The position numbers and the translations under genes are program-made. Below are positions 44,088-54,763 of a stretch of DNA of 64,000 bases, piece by piece. The notes below the pieces were generated by a model. That model worked only from the letters and a program-made list of their open reading frames with translations, did no database searches and was not told the origin of the DNA. Source of the DNA: CALDUY01 sp046350255 (GTDB taxonomy: Bacteria > Planctomycetota > Planctomycetia > Gemmatales > Gemmataceae); the NCBI GenBank assembly GCA_046350255.1, contig JAXMAV010000032.1:32893-96892 (forward strand). Direction: 5' to 3'. The first letter of the stretch is position 1; every line of letters begins with the position of its first letter.

Positions 44088-44101
44088 GGCGGCAGTCCCT
44101 C

Positions 44102-45373
44102 CTACGGCTGGGTCAACTTCTGCAAGATCAGGCGCAAGAACGCAATCGCTTCCCGAAGCAGCCTGTCGTGCATTTGACGGAAGTGGGCCAGCTCGGTCGG
44201 GTAGGAGCCGAGCTGGAGCCAGCTGAACTTGCTGGCGAGTTCAGACCAGGAGCGGCGGATGTCCGACTCCTTGCCGTGGTCGGCGTCGTGCCGGGTCCAC
44301 TTGTTGCGGAGGTGCTTGATGCACCAGATGAGGTCACAGTCGGCAGGGGCGAGCGGCCCGCCCTGGTCCTTCAAGAATCGCAACTTGTCCTTGCCGGCCC
44401 CTTCGTAGAACACGAAGTACAGGCAGTCCACGACGTCCGCGAAACGGCTCTTGTCCGACGCGACCAGCCAGGGCATGTCCGCGAATACCTCCAGCAGCCG
44501 CGTGGTCGGCTTGAAGATCTCGGCCGACCCGGCCGTCTTGCTGGCCTCGTTGCAGCGGGCGACCAGCGACAGCATCTCCTTGGCAAGCCCCACGGTCTGG
44601 GCGACGGGTGACTTCTGAACCAGAAGGAACTGGTCCTCCTCGTCGTCGATCCCCCCGACCGCTATCAGCTCCTCCTGCTGGAAGAACGGGGCCGTGAGGG
44701 GCCGCGACTCCGACTCGGCCTCCTGGTCCTCGGGGGCAAGCACGACGTCGCACAGGACGTCCGCCATGCCCACCAGCTGGTTCTCGGCGAGCAACAGGGA
44801 GCCGCGCAGCGCCCGTTGCACGGCCAGATCCTGCGTGGCACCCAGCCGATCCACGGTCGATTGCACGAACTCCGTGTAGACCGTGGAGGGCTGGAGCAGG
44901 CGGCTCGCCAACCCGTCCCGCAGCGGTGCCAGGCCGCTCTCCCGAATCTGCTGGAGCACCCCCGCAACCCCGCACTCCCAGGCCAGTGCCATGTTCGACA
45001 GGTGCGGCAGTCCGAGCCGAACCGGGGTGAGGGCGTCAAAGGCGGGTGAGGCAAGTCGGGACCATACGGCTGACTGTTGACGAGCCAGTTCGGCGACCTG
45101 TCGGTACGGTGCGGCGAGGTCACCGATCACGGCCTGCGCGGCGTTCATCTGACGGACAACGTCTTCGATCCCCGACAACGACCGTGTGGCGGCGGCGAAG
45201 GCGGCATGCTGGCGGGAAACCTCAGCGAGGCTGTGCGCCAGTCCGAAATGCGGTGTCTGAACGAGCTGGCTGATCCGCGTGAGGTCTGGTGGGATCGCCA
45301 GGCCCCTTGTCAGCCGCTGCTGCTGCTCGGCAACCTGCATCAACACTCGTTGCAGCTCGGAGATCGTCGCCAT
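44102..45373 (-). CDS. Uncharacterised defence-operon protein with HEPN-like C-terminus
   Basis: A 423-aa protein. The N-terminal 200 residues are helical with no known motif (MATISELQRVLMQVAEQQQR). A middle acidic loop (AVGGIDDEEDQFLLVQKSPV) precedes a C-terminal helical domain containing DLIWCIKHLRNKWTRHDADH. Its R-x5-H pattern (RNKWTRH) recalls the Rx4-6H active site of HEPN RNases. The start overlaps the stop of the methyltransferase gene, and the DUF499 gene follows after 14 bp. Family not recognised; the HEPN reading is tentative. Confidence 0.6.
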   Translation of the reverse strand: MATISELQRVLMQVAEQQQRLTRGLAIPPDLTRISQLVQTPHFGLAHSLAEVSRQHAAFAAATRSLSGIEDVVRQMNAAQAVIGDLAAPYRQVAELARQQSAVWSRLASPAFDALTPVRLGLPHLSNMALAWECGVAGVLQQIRESGLAPLRDGLASRLLQPSTVYTEFVQSTVDRLGATQDLAVQRALRGSLLLAENQLVGMADVLCDVVLAPEDQEAESESRPLTAPFFQQEELIAVGGIDDEEDQFLLVQKSPVAQTVGLAKEMLSLVARCNEASKTAGSAEIFKPTTRLLEVFADMPWLVASDKSRFADVVDCLYFVFYEGAGKDKLRFLKDQGGPLAPADCDLIWCIKHLRNKWTRHDADHGKESDIRRSWSELASKFSWLQLGSYPTELAHFRQMHDRLLREAIAFLRLILQKLTQP

Positions 45374-48300
45374 TAGAAGCCCAGCCCCTTCTTGCGGCCC
45401 AGGACGCCGTCCACCCAGCGCTTCTCTTCCGTGCCGGGCGGGTACAGCGCCGACAGGGCCTGCGCCAGCCGCCAGAAGCGGGTGTCGCGGCCGACACCTT
45501 CTTCAACCAGGAAGCGCTTCATCGCCTCACCCCGGCCGGCGGCGAAGAGAATCATGCTCTGGTGCAGGCGGTCGAGTACGGTCGCTCCCGTCTGAGACAC
45601 GTTTAACTCGCCCCAGTCGTCGTCCTCACCGTCCTCCCCACCGGCCTCGTCAAACAGGGTCTTCTGCTTGACCGCCTTTGCGCGCTTGGCCGGGGCGCGG
45701 CCCTCGTCCTTGCCGAACAGGTGACGCGCCCGCTCGGAGACGGGCAGCAGGCGTGCCTTGTCTCCCTTCACCTCCACGATGCCTGTCAACTGCTCCAGGT
45801 GGGCTCCCAGACCCTGCGCGATCTTTCGGGCCGCGTCGTACTCCAGTCCGAAACCGCCCACCTTGGCTGGACGCCCGCCGTCATCTTCCTCCTCGCCGAC
45901 CTCCTCATCACCATCGTCACCATTGGCGACCTCAGTCGGCACGCCGGTGGACAGCGTCCAGAACCACATTGCCGTGAGACGCGCGTCGGGGTCGAAGCCT
46001 GAGGCATCGGCCCCGGCAAAGATCATCGACAGGGCTTCCTTGGACACTGCTGCCCAGACCTGTTCCAGGTACTCCTTGAGCATCACCTGGTCGCCGCTGG
46101 CCTTCTCCACCCGCGCATACCGGGAGTAGATCTCAAGCGCTGGTCCGAGACAAGCAAAGATGGCGTCCGCGCCGACGACACCTTCGCTCGCCAGGCGCGG
46201 CATCCATTCATGAATGCGCTTCGGCAGTTCGGTAAGCACGTCACGCCAATCTCCGACAACCGATTCCGCTCGGGGACGGCAGACGAGATGCACAGAAGAC
46301 GCTAAGGTGCTTTGCCGCTGAGCAAGCGTGCGACTTGCTCGCTCAGTGTCAATCGGCCAGGATGCCGTCACACACCATCCTGCTCCGACAAGGGCAGAGA
46401 GCAGCGATTCCCAGGCGTCGGTTTCAGTGTGTGCGAACACGACGATACCGACACCATCAGTGCGGAGGATGCGGCACCCCTCTGAAAGCGCCACCTTCAT
46501 TTGCTGCTCGTAAAAGGTTCGTGTTTTTTGTCGATGAGCAACTTCGGAGTGCGGTAGATTCTGAACGCATTCTTCGTCCTTTGGCGTCAGTTCAGTGATA
46601 AAATCCGGGAGTCGGAGGGATGCCAACGCGCGCTTGTGCCAGACGAAGAAAAAGTCAGCAAGGTCTGAGTATGGGACTGAATAGTAGTACGGCGGATCGG
46701 TAACAAAAGCATGCGCGGATGCGTCAGGGAGTGGATGCCTCGTTGCCGAAGCACGCTCGACCGTGGCCGTTGCTGACGAGGGAGGCGGGGATGATTCACA
46801 CACCCGGCAGATCCACTCGATGCCGCCTAGCCAGTTGCCTCCCGAATCACTCCAAGGGTTCACCTCGGCGAAATCCCAGACCATAGCCAGCGCCTGCCGA
46901 GCAAAAGTGTTCCGTTGGAACTCGCCATTAGAAGACCATGTTGTAAGCGAGGAAAGCGAGTCAGCCTGGCGACCTACACAGAGAGCCAAGCAGACTTGTA
47001 GGGCGACGGCTAGGCCGGGGTCGTACCCGGTAGGCAGCGCAGATTGAATCAGGTTCACCTTCTGACTCAATGTCGCAAGGCAGAGCATCTCCCGAGGCGA
47101 GAAGAGGGTTTTGAAACCTGTAATGCCGTAAAGTGGCAGCGGAATCCGCCGAGGCTCAGCCCCGGTAAACAGTTCATTCGGGACAGGGTTCGGGACGGCA
47201 GAGTTGTCGGCGGCAAGGTGCTCCAATGCGGGCGCTGCGCTCTTCGCCGCTTTCACATCGTGCTCAGCTGCCACTCGATAGATTCGTCCCTGCCGGCCTG
47301 GGCGAGTAGCCACGACACTAAAAAGCCTTGCGTCGGCTGCGCCTCCTTGCCTCTCCTTGAGTTGACGACGAACCGACGCAACAGGTGTCGTATACCCGCA
47401 ACATGGGCAAGTTGCTGAGCCGCGACGTACCGTTCCTTCGCCAACGTCCTTAGCCCTTGCATTCTCGACAATCTCAAAGTCAATCCGCTTGGCGTGAGGG
47501 CGGGGCAGAAGTCGGATTGCCACCGAACCGTTCCCTTTCTTCGCCAACCACAGCGACCGCATGAGGGGCACCTCAACTCCACACCCTGGTCCCTCACAAA
47601 TGATGGTGCGTGCCCAGAGGTATGCGATAGGAGTCGCCTTGTCCTCGTCTTTGGGATAGAAGATCGCAAGCTCTCCCTCGGCCTGCTCCTTGACCCACTT
47701 GCCCCACTTCCGCACCTCGTCGGTCAGCCGCTGCCCGTACTTCGGGATGTACTCCAGCACCACCTTGTTGAGCAGCACGGCCACCGGGTTCAGGTCACTG
47801 GCGAATGCATCGACCCCGACGCGCAGCGCCTCCAGTGGGATCGACCCGCCGCCCGCGAACGGATCGACGACCAAAGGCCGGGTACTCCGCTCTCCACCGA
47901 GGGCCTCGTGCGCGGTCTGGGTCAGGACGCGGGCCGTCTCCAGGTACTCCGGCACGGTCGAGTTGTCCCAGTTGGCGAAGTCGGCGATGAAGTCCAACAG
48001 GGCGAACCGGAGGAGGTTCAGGTGGGCCGCGTCCTTCGTGTCCAGTGATCCGCCGGGCTTGCTCAAAACCTGCCAGCGTGCCAGGCTCTCCTCCGAGCAC
48101 GTCCCCATCAAGTTCGGCGTGCCGATCTTCCCCAGCCCGCACACCTTGCTTGCGAACTCGGTGATGACGAGCCTTGCGGCGTCCCGGAACGCCTGCGGGC
48201 AGAGCGGGTCGGCCGGGTCGGGCCAGAGGGCGGCACAGATCACGGCCCGGCACGCCGCCAGCGGACGCCGCGCCCACCAGATGTGCAGCGTCGAGATGTG

Positions 48301-48399
48301 GCCGTGGCGGATCGACTTCTCCCGCCGCGCGTGCGCCGAGATCCGCCGAATGGGGAGGTCCACTTCGATCAGACGATTGGGAAACTGCAAGGACATCAC
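45373..48399 (-). CDS. DUF1156 domain DNA methyltransferase
   Basis: A 1008-aa protein. The N-terminal DUF1156 block is RRISAHARREKSIRHGHIST, then LHIWWARRPLAACRAVICAA. SAM-binding motif I is VVDPFAGGGSIPLEALRVGV (near residue 178) and catalytic motif IV is AFVTDPPYYYSVPYSDLADF (near 570), an N6-adenine/N4-cytosine type DPPY. A mid-region zinc-ribbon-like CPCCGYTTPV is present. It probably methylates host DNA so that the associated helicase/nuclease proteins spare it. It overlaps both neighbours by a few bases, so translation is coupled. Confidence 0.85.
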   Translation of the reverse strand: MMSLQFPNRLIEVDLPIRRISAHARREKSIRHGHISTLHIWWARRPLAACRAVICAALWPDPADPLCPQAFRDAARLVITEFASKVCGLGKIGTPNLMGTCSEESLARWQVLSKPGGSLDTKDAAHLNLLRFALLDFIADFANWDNSTVPEYLETARVLTQTAHEALGGERSTRPLVVDPFAGGGSIPLEALRVGVDAFASDLNPVAVLLNKVVLEYIPKYGQRLTDEVRKWGKWVKEQAEGELAIFYPKDEDKATPIAYLWARTIICEGPGCGVEVPLMRSLWLAKKGNGSVAIRLLPRPHAKRIDFEIVENARAKDVGEGTVRRGSATCPCCGYTTPVASVRRQLKERQGGAADARLFSVVATRPGRQGRIYRVAAEHDVKAAKSAAPALEHLAADNSAVPNPVPNELFTGAEPRRIPLPLYGITGFKTLFSPREMLCLATLSQKVNLIQSALPTGYDPGLAVALQVCLALCVGRQADSLSSLTTWSSNGEFQRNTFARQALAMVWDFAEVNPWSDSGGNWLGGIEWICRVCESSPPPSSATATVERASATRHPLPDASAHAFVTDPPYYYSVPYSDLADFFFVWHKRALASLRLPDFITELTPKDEECVQNLPHSEVAHRQKTRTFYEQQMKVALSEGCRILRTDGVGIVVFAHTETDAWESLLSALVGAGWCVTASWPIDTERASRTLAQRQSTLASSVHLVCRPRAESVVGDWRDVLTELPKRIHEWMPRLASEGVVGADAIFACLGPALEIYSRYARVEKASGDQVMLKEYLEQVWAAVSKEALSMIFAGADASGFDPDARLTAMWFWTLSTGVPTEVANGDDGDEEVGEEEDDGGRPAKVGGFGLEYDAARKIAQGLGAHLEQLTGIVEVKGDKARLLPVSERARHLFGKDEGRAPAKRAKAVKQKTLFDEAGGEDGEDDDWGELNVSQTGATVLDRLHQSMILFAAGRGEAMKRFLVEEGVGRDTRFWRLAQALSALYPPGTEEKRWVDGVLGRKKGLGF

Positions 48400-49445
48400 T
48401 TGGAGCTTTCATTAGTGGGCTTGTCGGCGATCTCCGAGTGCATCGCCACATCAACTCCGACCTTGATTCGATCAAGCGACGACAGCTTCATGCTCTTGAT
48501 CTGGGGTTCACCGTAGTCGTATCCCAGATTGATCCCGGCCGGATAGATGGGAAACAGGAACGGAGGACCGAGAAGATGCGCGTCTTTCTGGCAAAGCGGC
48601 AGGTAAATCTGGAATGTCAGGTTCATTGAAGTAACGACCAGAGCCATATAAGGGATGCGAATGGCATCGTGCCGACGCCGGAATAGTTCAGCCCACCCGT
48701 ACCTGCTGGGCAGTGGACCAGGGCAAAAGATCCGATGCGCGAATGCCTGCCGAAAATCCGCAGCGCCGAGGGTATGGTCCCGCTCGCGTATCCAGTGCAG
48801 AGTATGCGTGAAGTGAATCAGCTCTGAGTCCGGCAGTAGCGAATAGCCTATTTTCGCCAAGCATTTGTAAACGGCCAGCGGGATGAACGGTTGGGTTTCC
48901 AGGTCGATTGCTAATCCTTGGCTGGTTTCGTCCAGCAAAACCATCGGATCATTAACATACTGTGTAATCTTGAACTGACCGTTCTCGATGTCGATGCGAG
49001 AGAGTTTTCGATTGGTCTTATAGCTTGGCACAGATTGTCTGCTCGACATCATTAATGGAGTACGAGCACCGTGCAGCATCTTGGCAAGATGATCTTCGAG
49101 ATATTCACCGAAATCTTCGTTGCATCTGTCACATTCATAGTAAGTGAATGTGGAGTTATTTCCCAACAGGGCTGGTGCCGCATGGGCATCTTTTGAAAAG
49201 CGTGCCGCAGGCTTTGTCTTGCCACAGTAGCGACAAATGCGAGGCTCCTTGGTGCCGAGAAACACTTTGTCTTTGCTCACGAAAGGGGCAAGTTGTACAC
49301 GCTCGTAGTTCTTGTGAAACCGAGCCGCCCGTTCAGCCATTACCCAGTCTGCTACATCCCAGCCGTCTGTCTTGCCACGGTACTCATACAGCTGGTACGC
49401 CAAGCGACGGACCTCATCTTCGCTCGGGCGGATCAGATCGATCAT
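48396..49445 (-). CDS. HNH-type nuclease candidate
   Basis: A 349-aa protein. Residues 71-108 hold a zinc-bound HNH-like module: ICRYCGKTKPAARFSKDAHA (Cys71, Cys74, His88), then YECDRCNEDFGEYLEDHLAK (Cys105, Cys108). The rest (residues 120-349) is a mixed alpha/beta domain without known motifs. It overlaps the helicase-C-terminal reading frame (4 bp) and the methyltransferase gene (4 bp). It is likely the cleavage or specificity component of the system. An alternative is a zinc-ribbon DNA-binding protein without nuclease activity. Confidence 0.65.
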   Translation of the reverse strand: MIDLIRPSEDEVRRLAYQLYEYRGKTDGWDVADWVMAERAARFHKNYERVQLAPFVSKDKVFLGTKEPRICRYCGKTKPAARFSKDAHAAPALLGNNSTFTYYECDRCNEDFGEYLEDHLAKMLHGARTPLMMSSRQSVPSYKTNRKLSRIDIENGQFKITQYVNDPMVLLDETSQGLAIDLETQPFIPLAVYKCLAKIGYSLLPDSELIHFTHTLHWIRERDHTLGAADFRQAFAHRIFCPGPLPSRYGWAELFRRRHDAIRIPYMALVVTSMNLTFQIYLPLCQKDAHLLGPPFLFPIYPAGINLGYDYGEPQIKSMKLSSLDRIKVGVDVAMHSEIADKPTNESSK

Positions 49446-52400
49446 GTTGAACTCCCCTTCTTGATGTCTGCCGCTCCCAGGTAATAGTGCTCAATCTTCA
49501 CCAGCGGCTCCCAGCCGAGCCGGGCCGGGTCTCGAACTACATGGGCCTGGGGCTTCGAGGCGCAGTTGAAGACGGCGTAGAGCCAGTAGTCCTGCTTGAG
49601 CCGCACCGCCGTCCGGTACTCGTTGTCGCTCAGGATCACCTCGCCGACGCCGGCCCGGCCCTTCACCTCGACGAAGCGCACGTCGATGGCCGTCTGCGAG
49701 TCCTCGGGGTGCGGCTTGCGGGCGATCAGGTCGAACCCCCGGTTCTCCGTCTCCACGCTCTCGACCCGCCAGCCCTCGGCCTCCAGCAGCTCCGTTACGA
49801 ACCGCACGGCGATCCGCTCGATCTCGTCGTCGGACACCAGCGCGGCGACGGCCGGCGAGAACCGCTCAGGGTGCGGCAACACCCAGGCCCGTCCAACCAG
49901 CCGGATCTCGTCGATGGCGCACTGGCCCTCCTGCTGCAACTCCTCGCGCCGCCGCTCCAGCCGGCCGTTCAGCTCGTCCAGCCGGTCCTCCGACGTCCGC
50001 AGGTTGGCCGCGTTGAGCGGCACGTCCGGGGCCTTCTCGTACAGCTCGGCCAGCTCGGCGTGCCGAAGGCTCTGCCGGTGGATCAGCTCGTTCAGGCTGA
50101 TCTCGACGTGCCGGGCGATGACTTCCACCTGGTGCCGGCGCTCGGCGGCAACCTCGGCCAGGAACGGGTTCAGCGCCTTCTCGATCAGCGCCAGTTCCAG
50201 CGCCTGCCGGTCGGGTAGCGGGGCGTCGGGCACCGGCGTGCCCTTCGGTGCCAGCGCCAGGTCAAGGAATATGGTCGGCTGCTTGACCGCCATCGCGTCC
50301 CCATCCGACTGGACGACGAACAGCTTGCGGTGCAGCGGGTTACCCCGGCGTCCTTCACGGCGGCGGCGAACACGTCGAGCAGGTACGGAGTCCGTGTGTG
50401 CAGATCGTGAAGGCCTGGCCCCGGCGCAGGTCGTCGCCAGCCCGCTCCAGGGCGTCCTCGCGCACCACCTCGAACAGCAGGTGGCCGGGCGTCACCCACT
50501 CGGCGCTGATCTCCTTTTTGAGCAGCTCCTTGTCAAAGACGAGCTGCTTGTACTCACGGCCCAGCTTCCCAAAGCGGCTCCAGCCGTTCCCCAGCGGCAA
50601 GTGTCCTTGGCACCCGGCCCAGCCTGTAAACGTGGGCGGCACGGCCCGGACCTCTTTGGGGTGAACACCGGCCAAGCTGACCTGGCAAGAAGAAATTCTC
50701 GATCACCTCTGGCACCAGCCGCCGCTCGCGGGCCTCGGCCGACTTGCCGACGATCGCCCAGGTTCAGCTCGCGGCTTTCGCCAGCCCCTCCAGGGTCAGT
50801 GGGTGATGCGGCGGAAGCGGGCGGCGTCCACCTGCTCGACGATGCGGCTCTTGATGACGTCCTCGGTCAGGTTGTGGGCGTACATGTCTCGCAGCATCCG
50901 TTCGAGCTGGTTGGCCGGGAAGACGTCGCCCAGGACGTTGAACACCTTGCCGGTGCGGTGGGGGTCGAGGTCTTCTTCGATGCTCCTGATGCCTTCGAAC
51001 AGCTTCTGGAGGACGCGGCCTCCGCAGAGTGGCGGGGGCGACGGTGAGGATCAGGCAGTCCTTCTCCTGGCCGTAGCGGTGGATGCGGCCCATGCGCTGC
51101 TCCAGCCGCACCGGGTTCCAGGGGATATCGAAGTTGACCATCAGCCAGCAGAACTGGAGGTTGATGCCCTCGCCCGCTGCCTCGGTGGCCACCAGCACCT
51201 GGCAATCCTCTTTGAACTCCTTCTCGGCGTAGATGCGCGAGCCGGGCGTGTCGCGGTCGCCGACCTTCATGCCGCCGTGAATCGTCGTGACCGTCAGGCC
51301 CCACTCGCGCAACTTCCCAAGCGGCCTGCCGGCCTTGCCATCGCCGGCCAGGTAGTCGAGTGTGTCCTTGTGCTCGGTGAAGACCAGCAGCTTCATCTGC
51401 CGATCCTTGAAGACGCCCTGCCTGGTCAGCGTCTCGCGGAGCTTGGCCAGCTTCGGCTGCTCGTCCTCGCGCCGCTCCAGCATCCGGGCGTGCTCGATCA
51501 GCCGGGTCAGTTGCAGGATCTCCTCACGCAGGGCGGCGGGGTCCACCGAGGCGACCACCTCCTCCAGGTCTTCGAGAATCTCCTGCTGCTCGTCCTCGGG
51601 CAGCTCGTCGAAGTCATCGCGGGCCTGCTGGGCCTTGCGCAGCATCTGCTCCTGGCGGTGGCCCTCCGGGTCGGTCAGGATCTTCTCGCGTTTCTCCTTC
51701 ATCCGCTCCAGGCTGCGGCGGACGGCGTAGACGCTGGACGCGAAGCGGCGCTGGAGCATGGCCATCGTGAAGCCCAGCGCCCGGCCGCGTGCCGAGTCGT
51801 CCTGCGCCGCCTTGATCGACTGGTCCTCGACGTAGCGGGTCAGCGCGTCGTAAAAGTCCAGTTCGGCGTCGGTCATGGTGAACTCGGTAGTCCGCACGTT
51901 CCGCCGGGTGAACAGCGTCTTGCACTTGCCGGTCTCAGGGTCGGGGAAGGTGACCAGGGCCTCCTTGACGCGGCGCAGGTAGAACGGGGCCTGCTGTCGG
52001 CGCATCGCCTCCTCCAGGCTCTTGACGTCGCCGTAGACGTCCTTGTCGAGCAGCTCCAGGAACAGGCAGAAGTTCTCCGGGTCGCCCTTGTGCGGCGTGG
52101 CCGTCATCAGCAGGAAGTGGTCGGTGCGCTGCGACAGCGCCTCGCCGAGCTGGTAGGCCAGGGTCTTGCGGTCCCCGCTGGTCGCGCTCATTTTGTGGGC
52201 CTCGTCCACGATGACGAGATCCCACCCGCTGCGGAGCAGGCTGTCCCTGGCGTCGTCGATGCGCGACACCCATGACACCGAAGTGATGACCTGAGCCTTC
52301 TCCTGCCAGGGGTTGCTGCCGTAGTTGGCCCGCAGCACGTCGGAGCGGACGACCTCGAAGTGTTCGCGGAACTTGTCTTTCAGCTCGCGCTGCCACTGGA

Positions 52401-52938
52401 ACGACAGGTTGGCCGGGGTGACGATCAGCGTGCGCCGGATCAGGCCCCGGATCTTGAGTTCCTTGAGTAGCAGCCCGGCCATGATGGTCTTTCCCGCGCC
52501 GGGGTCGTCGGCTAGCAGGAAGCGGATGCGCGGCAGCTTGATGAAGTAATCGTAGACCGCTTCGAGCTGGTGCGGCAGCGGGTCGACGCGGGCGATGGAG
52601 AGCGAGAAGTACGGGTCGTGCTCGTAGGCCAGGCCGAGGCGCAGGGCCTCAACGCCGAGGCGGAAGCGGTGCGGGTCACCGTCGAACGGCTCCCGGTCCG
52701 GCGAAGCGTCGAGCTTGCCGAGTTGGTCGGCTGTGAGGACGGGTTCGTAGACCTGGCTGGAGCGTAGCCCCTTGGCAATGACCTTGACGGCCTCGCCGAG
52801 CGGGACGGCGATGATGACCTGGACTGGTTCGGGGAAGAGCGGCCCCCGCAGGACAACGTTCGGCTTGAGCTGCTCGCGCTGCACGGGCACCTCCCCACGG
52901 CAATAGACGGTGGTACCGCCGTCGAGGGGCTGGCTCAC
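49442..52938 (-). pseudogene. SNF2-type helicase with DUF3883 C-terminal domain, frameshifted
   Basis: From 52938 (MSQPLDGGTTVYCRGEVPVQ) the frame is intact for about 630 aa: FLLADDPGAGKTIMAGLLLK (Walker A), VIVDEAHKMSATSGDRKTLA (DExH), LMTATPHKGDPENF (motif III), VLVATEAAGEGINLQFCWLM and RMGRIHRYGQEKDC (motif VI). Between about 51050 and 50300 several indels split the rest (AARFRRITH, LEGLAKAAS, GREYKQLVFDKELLKKEISA, LFEVVREDALE, HTRTPYLLDVFAAAVKDAG). The last 283 aa are in frame again and carry DUF3883: EAEGWRVESVETENRGFDLI followed by RFVEVKGRAGVGEVILSDNE, a PD-(D/E)xK-like site. It is the first gene of the operon. Intact if the indels are sequencing errors. Confidence 0.75.
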
Positions 52939-53267
52939 CGCTGGGGAGAGTCGCTTCGACGCGCGCGACTGGGCAAGGGATACCTCGCTGTCGTTAAGCG
53001 GTATTCTCGCCTGGGTTAGGCCGTTCGTCCAGCTTGGTAGGCGGCGACCGTCGAGAAACCAACAAGGGATGGCAGGCGGGCAAATGCGCGGAACCCCTGC
53101 TCTCAGCCCGACTCAGCGGGTTCGGGATTTGTCGGCGGTGGGCGGCGTGGGGCCGGCGGGATAAACTGTCGACGTTTGAATCCCGTGGCCACTTCCCGCC
53201 CCTCCCTGCTCGGGCAGGTCCGAATGTGAGGAAGGCGGACCTCAGATGTAACCGGGGAGCTACGCCC

Positions 53268-54182
53268 GTGAAGGTCGTGTCGGTTATCAACTACAAAGGC
53301 GGAGTCGGCAAGACGACGGTGACCGCCAACCTGGGAGCCGCCCTGGCCCAAGGAGGCAAGAAAGTTCTCCTGATCGATGTGGACCCGCAAGCCAGCCTGA
53401 CCTTCTCGTTCGTCGATCCGGCGACGTGGCACCAGCAGCTCGCAGACAGGCACACGATCAAGCGCTGGTTCGACGCGATCGACCAGGGGAACGCCGAATC
53501 GTTGGACGAGCTCTGCCTCAGCCTGCCTGCTATCGATTCGCGAGTGAGCAACGGAGGGGAGCTGAATCTGATTGCCTCCCACCTTGGTCTTATTAACGTG
53601 GATCTGAATCTTGCTACGCAACTCGGTGGCGGTAATCTTAATCAGATCAAGAACAACTACATCAAGATCCATGGACGGCTGGCGTCGGCGCTGCAGCAGA
53701 TGGCCGGCGACTTCGACTTCATCCTGATCGACTGCCCGCCCAACTTCAACATCGTCACCAAGAACGCGATCGTGGCGAGCGACCACATCCTCATCCCGGC
53801 CCGCCCCGACTACCTCTCCACCCTCGGCATCGACTACCTGCACCGCAGCGTGCGGGAATTGGTGGAGGAGTACAACGAGATGACGCGGGGGATGGCCGGC
53901 GTGGAGCGGCTGGGGCCGGGGATGCTCGGGGTGGTGTTCACGATGGTCCAGTTCAACGCCCGGGAACCGATCATGGCCCAGAAGGCGTTCATCGACCAGG
54001 TTCGCCAGATGCCGGACATCCCGGTCTTCGACACCTACATCAGGATGAACAACAGCAAGTTCGCCGAGGCAGCTCAGGATGGCGTCCCCTACGTCCTGTC
54101 CCGCGACAGCGACCCGACCGGCAAGACGATCATTGCGGAGCTGAAGCAGATGACCCAAGAGTTCCTGGCCCGGCTGAACTGA
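53268..54182 (+). CDS. ParA/MinD-like ATPase
   Basis: A 304-aa protein. The GTG start at 53268 has GGGGAG upstream. The deviant Walker A is INYKGGVGKTTVTANLGAAL, followed by VLLIDVDPQASLTFSF (A') and FDFILIDCPPNFNIVTKNAI (Walker B), then HILIPARPDYLSTLGIDYL. Unlike plasmid ParA operons, no ParB-type gene follows. The downstream genes are two unknown proteins and a 2H phosphoesterase. Such orphan ParA ATPases in defence islands may position or gate partner proteins. Divergent from the helicase gene, so the two operons share an upstream region of about 330 bp. Confidence 0.75.
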   Translation: MKVVSVINYKGGVGKTTVTANLGAALAQGGKKVLLIDVDPQASLTFSFVDPATWHQQLADRHTIKRWFDAIDQGNAESLDELCLSLPAIDSRVSNGGELNLIASHLGLINVDLNLATQLGGGNLNQIKNNYIKIHGRLASALQQMAGDFDFILIDCPPNFNIVTKNAIVASDHILIPARPDYLSTLGIDYLHRSVRELVEEYNEMTRGMAGVERLGPGMLGVVFTMVQFNAREPIMAQKAFIDQVRQMPDIPVFDTYIRMNNSKFAEAAQDGVPYVLSRDSDPTGKTIIAELKQMTQEFLARLN

Positions 54183-54202
54183 GGGCCGACAAGGAGGTCG
54201 CC

Positions 54203-54763
54203 GTGAACGAGAAAGCACAATCACTGGGCCGGCTGCTCGAATCGCTGGGCCGCGTAGTAACCAGTTTGTCTGACGACCAAGTGGACGCGCTGCTCCGTGG
54301 CGAATTCCGCCTGGAGGTCAGCGGAAAAATAGTTGCGTCGAAGCCGTCCAGGCGTCCCGCTAGAGCACATAAGAAGGAGTCCGCTGACTCCTTGGAAGCC
54401 ATCGAGAAACTGCGACAAATGCAGACCCCGGAGGAAGGACACCGCTACCTGCGGGAACACGTTAACGGGAAGGAGTCGTTACGCGCGCTGGCGCGGGCGC
54501 TCTCACTTCCGATCGGTCGAAGCGATGATGGGGAGCAGATTGAAAGGAAGATTGTCATTCAGACCATAACGAGTCGTATCAATCGCGAGGCGATTCGGGG
54601 GACGCCCTCCCGGGTGCAGTCCATCACTGGCGGTGTGGCCGAGGCAAGGGTTCTGACAGTTCAAGACGAGCGGGCGGAACAGCCCGGCCGGGCGGGCTCC
54701 ACGGACGGGGCGAACGGATCGCCGCAGCCGGCCGACGAGCCTGCGACCCAGAAGGGGGAGTAG
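54203..54763 (+). CDS. Uncharacterised protein of the ParA-like operon (186 aa)
   Basis: GTG start with an AAGGAGGT site at 54191-54198. SLGRLLESLGRVVTSLSDDQ and ALLRGEFRLEV begin it, then a basic linker (RRPARAHKKESADS), a helical middle (LRALARALSLPIGRSDDGEQ, IERKIVIQTITSRINREAIR) and a low-complexity acidic/Pro tail. No known domain is recognised. The basic middle suggests nucleic-acid binding. It lies 20 bp after the ParA gene and directly abuts the next gene. Confidence 0.55.
   Translation: MNEKAQSLGRLLESLGRVVTSLSDDQVDALLRGEFRLEVSGKIVASKPSRRPARAHKKESADSLEAIEKLRQMQTPEEGHRYLREHVNGKESLRALARALSLPIGRSDDGEQIERKIVIQTITSRINREAIRGTPSRVQSITGGVAEARVLTVQDERAEQPGRAGSTDGANGSPQPADEPATQKGE

Noticed and set aside
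53268..54182. ParA as evidence of a plasmid or replication origin
   Set aside because: No ParB, parS-like repeats, iterons or replication initiator are visible nearby.
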